NCBI GenBank assembly: GCA_000990355.1
Contig: LBSX01000018.1
Coordinates: 1-39,420 of the forward strand
Direction of reading: 5' to 3'
From: Candidatus Magasanikbacteria bacterium GW2011_GWC2_37_14
GTDB taxonomy: Bacteria > Patescibacteriota > Patescibacteriia > Magasanikbacterales > UBA922
DNA: 39,420 nt
How positions within the stretch are numbered: the stretch's first letter is position 1; each line of letters starts with the position of its first letter. A model generated the notes under the pieces. That model made no database searches. It saw nothing but the letters and a program-made list of their open reading frames with translations, and was not told the origin of the DNA. The translations under genes were made by a program, and so were the position numbers. Shown in pieces: positions 35,037-39,420 of the stretch.

Positions 35037-35064
35037 ATTGTAACATTTTTTCGGGGTTTGTCAA
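35037..35064 (-). promoter_or_regulatory. promoter (TTGACA-N16-TACAAT) of the GC-rich pair
   Basis: Minus strand -35 at 35064-35059, -10 at 35042-35037. Confidence 0.65.
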
Positions 35065-35157
35065 GTACCCCTCCCTGCCCTCCCCTTATAAAGGGGAGGA
35101 AACGAAACGTTTACCTTTCTCCCCTTTATAAGGGGAGAATTAAAGAGGGGTAATTTA

Positions 35158-35187
35158 AAAACCCGTCTTTTTTAGACGGGTTTTGTG
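35158..35187. terminator. bidirectional Rho-independent terminator after gyrA
   Basis: AAAACCCGTCttttttaGACGGGTTTT. Confidence 0.75.
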
Positions 35188-35282
35188 TTTGTTCTTTGTT
35201 TTTACAACAACGTCATACTTGCCACCTTATCGCCGTCATCTTTTCCGCCATAGGCGGACCAGCCTTGGGCTGGAAATTTGAG

Positions 35283-37766
35283 CTATAATAAAGTTGCTGA
35301 TGCTACTTTATCACCTTCCTCTTTGAAGCGCATAATCCTTACGCCTTGAGTAGCGCGGCCAAGAGTAGAAACAGTTTTTAGTTCAATGCGAATTACTTGG
35401 CCGTTTACCGAAATTGCCATTAAATCTTTTTCTTCGGTATTATTAATTACATCTACACTAATAATTTTGCCAGTTTTTGGGGTAATGTTCATGGTCTTGA
35501 TACCACTACCACCACGGCCTTGAACTTTGTATTCATTAATTAAAGTTCTTTTACCCAAACCATTTTCCGAAACTACCAACAATTCCAAAACTTTGTTTTT
35601 TACTAAGTCGGGAGAAATTACATCCATGCCTACAATATAGTCATTGCTCTTTAAGCGCATACCACGTACCCCGCTAGCAGTGCGGCCCATGGGTCGGATA
35701 TTGGCTTCTTTAAAGCGGATGGCTTGGCCACCGGCAGTTACAATCATAATTTCATCTTTGCCAGTAGAAGGACGCACCCATTCCAGCATATCATCGGTTT
35801 TTAATTTTAGGGCAATTAATCCAGAATGACGCACATTGGCAAAATCAGTAAGCGCGGTTTTTTTGGTCGTGCCTTTGTTCGTAACCATTACCAAAAATTT
35901 ATATTTATTTATATCGGTTACCGAAAGAATAGCCGAAAGTTTTTCATTGGGAGCTAATTGTAAAAAGTTTACAATGGCCTGACCTTTGGCCGTGCGCGTG
36001 GCTTGAGGAATATCGTAGGCGCGAAGTTGGAAAACCCGACCACGAGTAGTAAAGAAAAGAATGTTGTCGTGGGTATTGGTAGAAATTAGTTGATCCACAA
36101 TATCTTCTTCTTTGGTAGTTACCCCAATTACACCTTTGCCACCGCGTCCTTGAGTTTTAAAGGTGTCGGGAGGCAAACGTTTGATATAGCCATCACGCGT
36201 GGTCATAATAATGGTGGATTCGTTGGGTACCAAATCTTCTACGGAAAATTCTTTTACCCCACCAGCCACAATTTGTGTACGACGCTCGTTGGCAAATTTT
36301 TCTTTAATTTCTTTGGTTTCGTTTTTAATAATTTCCAAAATTCTTTTGGTGCTAGACAAAATTGCTTCTAATTCTTTTATCAAAGCGCGTTTTTCTTTTA
36401 ATTCATCTTCAATTTTTTGTCTTTCCAAATTAGCCAATTGTTGCAAACGCATTTCCAAGATGGCCACAGTTTGGCGTTCGGTAAATTTAAATTTTTCCAT
36501 TAAATTCTTTTTGGCATCTTCTTTGTCTTTGGATTTGCGAATGGTGTTAATTACGGCATCAATTTTGTCTAAGGCTTTGCTTAAACCTTCCAAAATGTGG
36601 GCGCGGTCTTTGGCTTTTTCCAAGTCATAAGCAGTACGACGGCGAATAATTGTTTCGCGATGTTTAATGTGTTCTTCCAAAATTGTTTTTAAATTTAACA
36701 CGCGAGGTTGAATGCCGTCAATTAGGGCCAAAAGATTTACATGAAAAGTAGTTTGTAAGTCGGTAATCGTATAAAGTTTATTTAAAACTTTTTTGGGATA
36801 AGAATCTTTTTTAAGATCAATAACAATGCGTACGCCGTCTTTGTTGGATTCATCACGTAAATCTTTGATGCCTTCAATCTTTTTTTCTTGTACCAAGTCG
36901 GCGATTCTTTCAATTAAAGTGGATTTGTTTACTTGATAAGGAATTTCATTAACAATAATTTGAAATTGTCCATTTTTATTTTCTTGAATATCGGCTTTGG
37001 CGCGCATGACAATTCCACCCCGTCCAGTGGCAAAAGCTGTGGCAATATCTTTTTTGTTATAAATAATGCCACCAGTAGGGAAGTCTGGTCCTTTAATATA
37101 TTCCATTAATTCTTCGATAGTAATTTTGGGATTGGTGATTAAGGCATCAATACCATCGCAAAGTTCGCCCAAGTTGTGTGGAGGAATGTTGGTGGCCATG
37201 CCTACAGCAATACCCATACTGCCATTTAATAATAAATTTGGCAATTTCGAGGGAAGCACTCGTGGTTCGCGATGTGAACCATCATAAGTAGGAGAAAAAT
37301 CAACAGTGTCTTTTTCGATGTCAAAGGCCATTTCTTCGGCAATAGCAGATAATTTGGCTTCGGTATAACGCATAGCGGCGGCGCTATCGCCGTCCATAGA
37401 ACCAAAGTTACCTTGGCCATGGACCAAAGTGTGACGCATGTTGAAGTCTTGGGCCATGCGCACCATGGAATCATAAATAGCCGAATCACCATGAGGGTGG
37501 TACTTGGCCATTACCTCACCCACCACGTGGGCGGATTTACGAAATTTGGAAGTGTGTTTTAAGCCAATGTTCCACATGGCATACAAAATACGGCGGTGCA
37601 CTGGCTTTAGGCCATCACGGACATCGGGCAAGGCGCGCGAAACAATTACACTCATGGCATAATCCAAATATGAGGTTTTCATTTCCTCGACCAATTGCAC
37701 AGGTTCTACTTTGCCACTGGGGTTTAATTCTAATTTTTCTTGTTCAACTTTTTTTACATTTGCCAT
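35283..37766 (-). CDS. gyrA: DNA gyrase subunit A
   Basis: [56 protein letters not shown], GyrA-box-like QGRGGKGV. Confidence 0.97.
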   Translation of the reverse strand: MANVKKVEQEKLELNPSGKVEPVQLVEEMKTSYLDYAMSVIVSRALPDVRDGLKPVHRRILYAMWNIGLKHTSKFRKSAHVVGEVMAKYHPHGDSAIYDSMVRMAQDFNMRHTLVHGQGNFGSMDGDSAAAMRYTEAKLSAIAEEMAFDIEKDTVDFSPTYDGSHREPRVLPSKLPNLLLNGSMGIAVGMATNIPPHNLGELCDGIDALITNPKITIEELMEYIKGPDFPTGGIIYNKKDIATAFATGRGGIVMRAKADIQENKNGQFQIIVNEIPYQVNKSTLIERIADLVQEKKIEGIKDLRDESNKDGVRIVIDLKKDSYPKKVLNKLYTITDLQTTFHVNLLALIDGIQPRVLNLKTILEEHIKHRETIIRRRTAYDLEKAKDRAHILEGLSKALDKIDAVINTIRKSKDKEDAKKNLMEKFKFTERQTVAILEMRLQQLANLERQKIEDELKEKRALIKELEAILSSTKRILEIIKNETKEIKEKFANERRTQIVAGGVKEFSVEDLVPNESTIIMTTRDGYIKRLPPDTFKTQGRGGKGVIGVTTKEEDIVDQLISTNTHDNILFFTTRGRVFQLRAYDIPQATRTAKGQAIVNFLQLAPNEKLSAILSVTDINKYKFLVMVTNKGTTKKTALTDFANVRHSGLIALKLKTDDMLEWVRPSTGKDEIMIVTAGGQAIRFKEANIRPMGRTASGVRGMRLKSNDYIVGMDVISPDLVKNKVLELLVVSENGLGKRTLINEYKVQGRGGSGIKTMNITPKTGKIISVDVINNTEEKDLMAISVNGQVIRIELKTVSTLGRATQGVRIMRFKEEGDKVASATLL

Positions 37767-37768
37767 AT

Positions 37769-38293
37769 TTAAAGTGAAATAGTAGTGCTAACAGTGGAAC
37801 TGGTACTGGTAGCTAAATTGTTAAAAGTTTTGATTAAACTATTTTTTAAAATTTGGTCTAAATTTTCATCGGAAACTTTTTCTGGTATTAATTTTTGTAG
37901 CTCGCTATCTTTTTCTTGATTAATTTTTTGCCAATCTTTTTTTATGGTGTTTACAAATTCGCTGCTGTCATTTTTGGCAATTTGCAAAAAAGTTCTAGTA
38001 TTCCAAAGCCACATGCCAAAAATTAAAATAGTAATGCCAATTACTGCCAACCAAACATAGAGTCTTTTTCTTTTTATGGTTTCGTAATCCACGGGAGTAC
38101 TATTTTCTAATTTTTGTTGGGGAATTTGTGAAAGATTAGATTCGGTAAATTCCACTTTTTCGTAAATCAATCCAGGAATTTTTTCTATAGCAGCTTTAAT
38201 ATCTTTTTTAATTTGTTTATGTTCGGTTGATTTTTTATTGGTGCTTTTTTTCTCGTTGGATTTTTTGCTAGTAGATTTTTTTTTGACAGGCAT
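37769..38293 (-). CDS. hypothetical single-TM protein upstream of gyrA
   Basis: 174-aa ORF, Lys/Ser-rich N-terminus, one TM segment. Confidence 0.6.
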   Translation of the reverse strand: MPVKKKSTSKKSNEKKSTNKKSTEHKQIKKDIKAAIEKIPGLIYEKVEFTESNLSQIPQQKLENSTPVDYETIKRKRLYVWLAVIGITILIFGMWLWNTRTFLQIAKNDSSEFVNTIKKDWQKINQEKDSELQKLIPEKVSDENLDQILKNSLIKTFNNLATSTSSTVSTTISL

Positions 38294-38400
38294 ACTTTGA
38301 AAATTTCTAATTTCTAATTTCTAATTTCAAATAAAATGTTAAATAATTTTTATTAGGTGAATTAGACATTTGATAATACTAACTATTTATTTTTTTAAAT

Positions 38401-38458
38401 TGTCATGCTGAATTTATTTCAGCATCCCAGGGGATCCTGAAACGAGTTCAGGATGACA
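38401..38458. repeat. dispersed palindromic repeat TGTCATGCTGA...TTCAGGATGACA, copy 3
   Basis: Same family as 1325-1392 and 30909-31030. Confidence 0.85.
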
Positions 38459-38462
38459 GTCG

Positions 38463-39077
38463 TTACTCCTTACTTAGTACCATAACTTGCATTTCTTCTT
38501 GTGGCAAATCTTTTTTCTTAATAATAATTTTCTTTTCCGGAGTGCCGTTGCTAGAACCCAATTCTTTTAATAAACTTTCAACTTCTTTGGCTTTGGGGTC
38601 ATTGTCGCATTTAAAAGCCATTGGGATAACAATGCGTGGTTCAATCGCGTTTATTACTTTGGCAGCACCTTCGGCATCATAAGCACCTTCGGAACCAAAT
38701 GGTACAAATAAAATATCTACTCCCGATAATACTTCTAACTGAGCATCGGTTAATTGTTTATTGTTTAAACCTAAATGTCCGACACTTAATTGTTCGGCGT
38801 CAAGTCGGAACATTACTGTACCATCGGTATGACCATTAGTGGCGGTAATTAAAACACTGTCAGTTTCGCATTCACCAGCATGAGAAAGTGTAAAAGGTTC
38901 TCCAGACAAAGTAATAATACCTTCTTCGCCATGGGTCATTAAACCAATGTCAGGCATAAGACTGCGGGGAAATTCACCCGTTGCCGGGCGATAGGGATCA
39001 ATAATAATTACTACATCTTTGTCATAGGGTTTTACTTGTATTTTGATGGCAGTATTGCCAAGCCAACTTATGTGCAT
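38463..39077 (-). CDS. MBL-fold metal-dependent hydrolase (UlaG-like)
   Basis: MHISWLGNTAIKIQ, VGHLGLNNKQLTDAQLEVLSGVDILFVPFGSEGAYDAEGAAKVI. Confidence 0.85.
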   Translation of the reverse strand: MHISWLGNTAIKIQVKPYDKDVVIIIDPYRPATGEFPRSLMPDIGLMTHGEEGIITLSGEPFTLSHAGECETDSVLITATNGHTDGTVMFRLDAEQLSVGHLGLNNKQLTDAQLEVLSGVDILFVPFGSEGAYDAEGAAKVINAIEPRIVIPMAFKCDNDPKAKEVESLLKELGSSNGTPEKKIIIKKKDLPQEEMQVMVLSKE

Positions 39078-39190
39078 AATAAAAATAGGTAAAAATTATG
39101 ACCATATTTTACCATTTTTTTATACACAACACAAGGGGTGGAAATCGTTGTTTCTCCCCCTTAACAAAGGGGGATTAAGGGGGTTGTTGG

Positions 39191-39313
39191 TAAACCCTCC
39201 CCTTGTAGGGGAGGTGTCCCGATTCGCATCGGGACGGTGGGATTCGTTGTACTAACATGAACCCCCACCCTCCGACTGCGACGTCGGAGGACTCCCCCTA
39301 CGAGGGGGAGGAT
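39191..39313. repeat. cloverleaf-like repeat, copy 2
   Basis: Near-identical to 8399-8522, followed by a fragment (GGTGTTTGTGCGCGCGTGAACGAG) of the 8218-8398 element. Confidence 0.85.
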
Positions 39314-39420
39314 TTCGAACGGTGTTTGTGCGCGCGTGAACGAGCTGGTGGTTCGTTTTCCTCCCCTTTATAAGGGGAGGATTAAGGAGGGGTAAGTTAA
39401 AAACAAAAAATACCCCAACA

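Noticed and set aside
35644-37492. Small ORFs overlapping gyrA on either strand
   Set aside because: Shadow ORFs of a well-supported conserved gene.
1-39420. CRISPR array
   Set aside because: No regularly spaced short repeats with unique spacers; repeats seen are dispersed palindromes.
1-39420. rRNA genes or a classical IS element with transposase
   Set aside because: No rRNA-like sequence or transposase ORF recognised; the only recombinase is the serine integrase.

Overview
The window is an AT-rich bacterial chromosome segment; gene style and content suggest Patescibacteria/CPR, but that placement is inference. Housekeeping genes: epmA/efp, ruvB, an adenosylcobalamin-dependent ribonucleotide reductase, a PduO-type cobalamin adenosyltransferase, terC, tRNA-Leu(UAA), rpsB, tsf, ruvA, gyrA and an MBL-fold hydrolase. 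An accessory region (about 11.1-19.2 kb) holds a large serine recombinase, a ParB-MTase, a terminase-small-like protein and a compact three-gene locus. That locus encodes an ECF sigma factor, an 80-aa protein and a proteasome-like Ntn hydrolase with Ser at the predicted nucleophile position. Two near-identical ECF-type promoter motifs (TGCAACCTTTT-N8/9-AAACGTTATA) precede the sigma gene and the small-ORF/hydrolase pair; this is the best candidate for an undescribed system. Other notable signals: GC-rich single-gene or two-gene islands with their own TTGACA promoters, two of them with long perfect leader hairpins; a 60-bp direct repeat bracketing one GC-rich gene beside the serine recombinase; a tRNA-like 5' duplication ahead of tRNA-Leu; a NrdR-like box pair before nrdJ; a duplicated ~95-nt hairpin element in two convergent intergenic regions; and several dispersed palindromic repeat families. 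No searches or folding programs were run; all calls come from reading the sequence.
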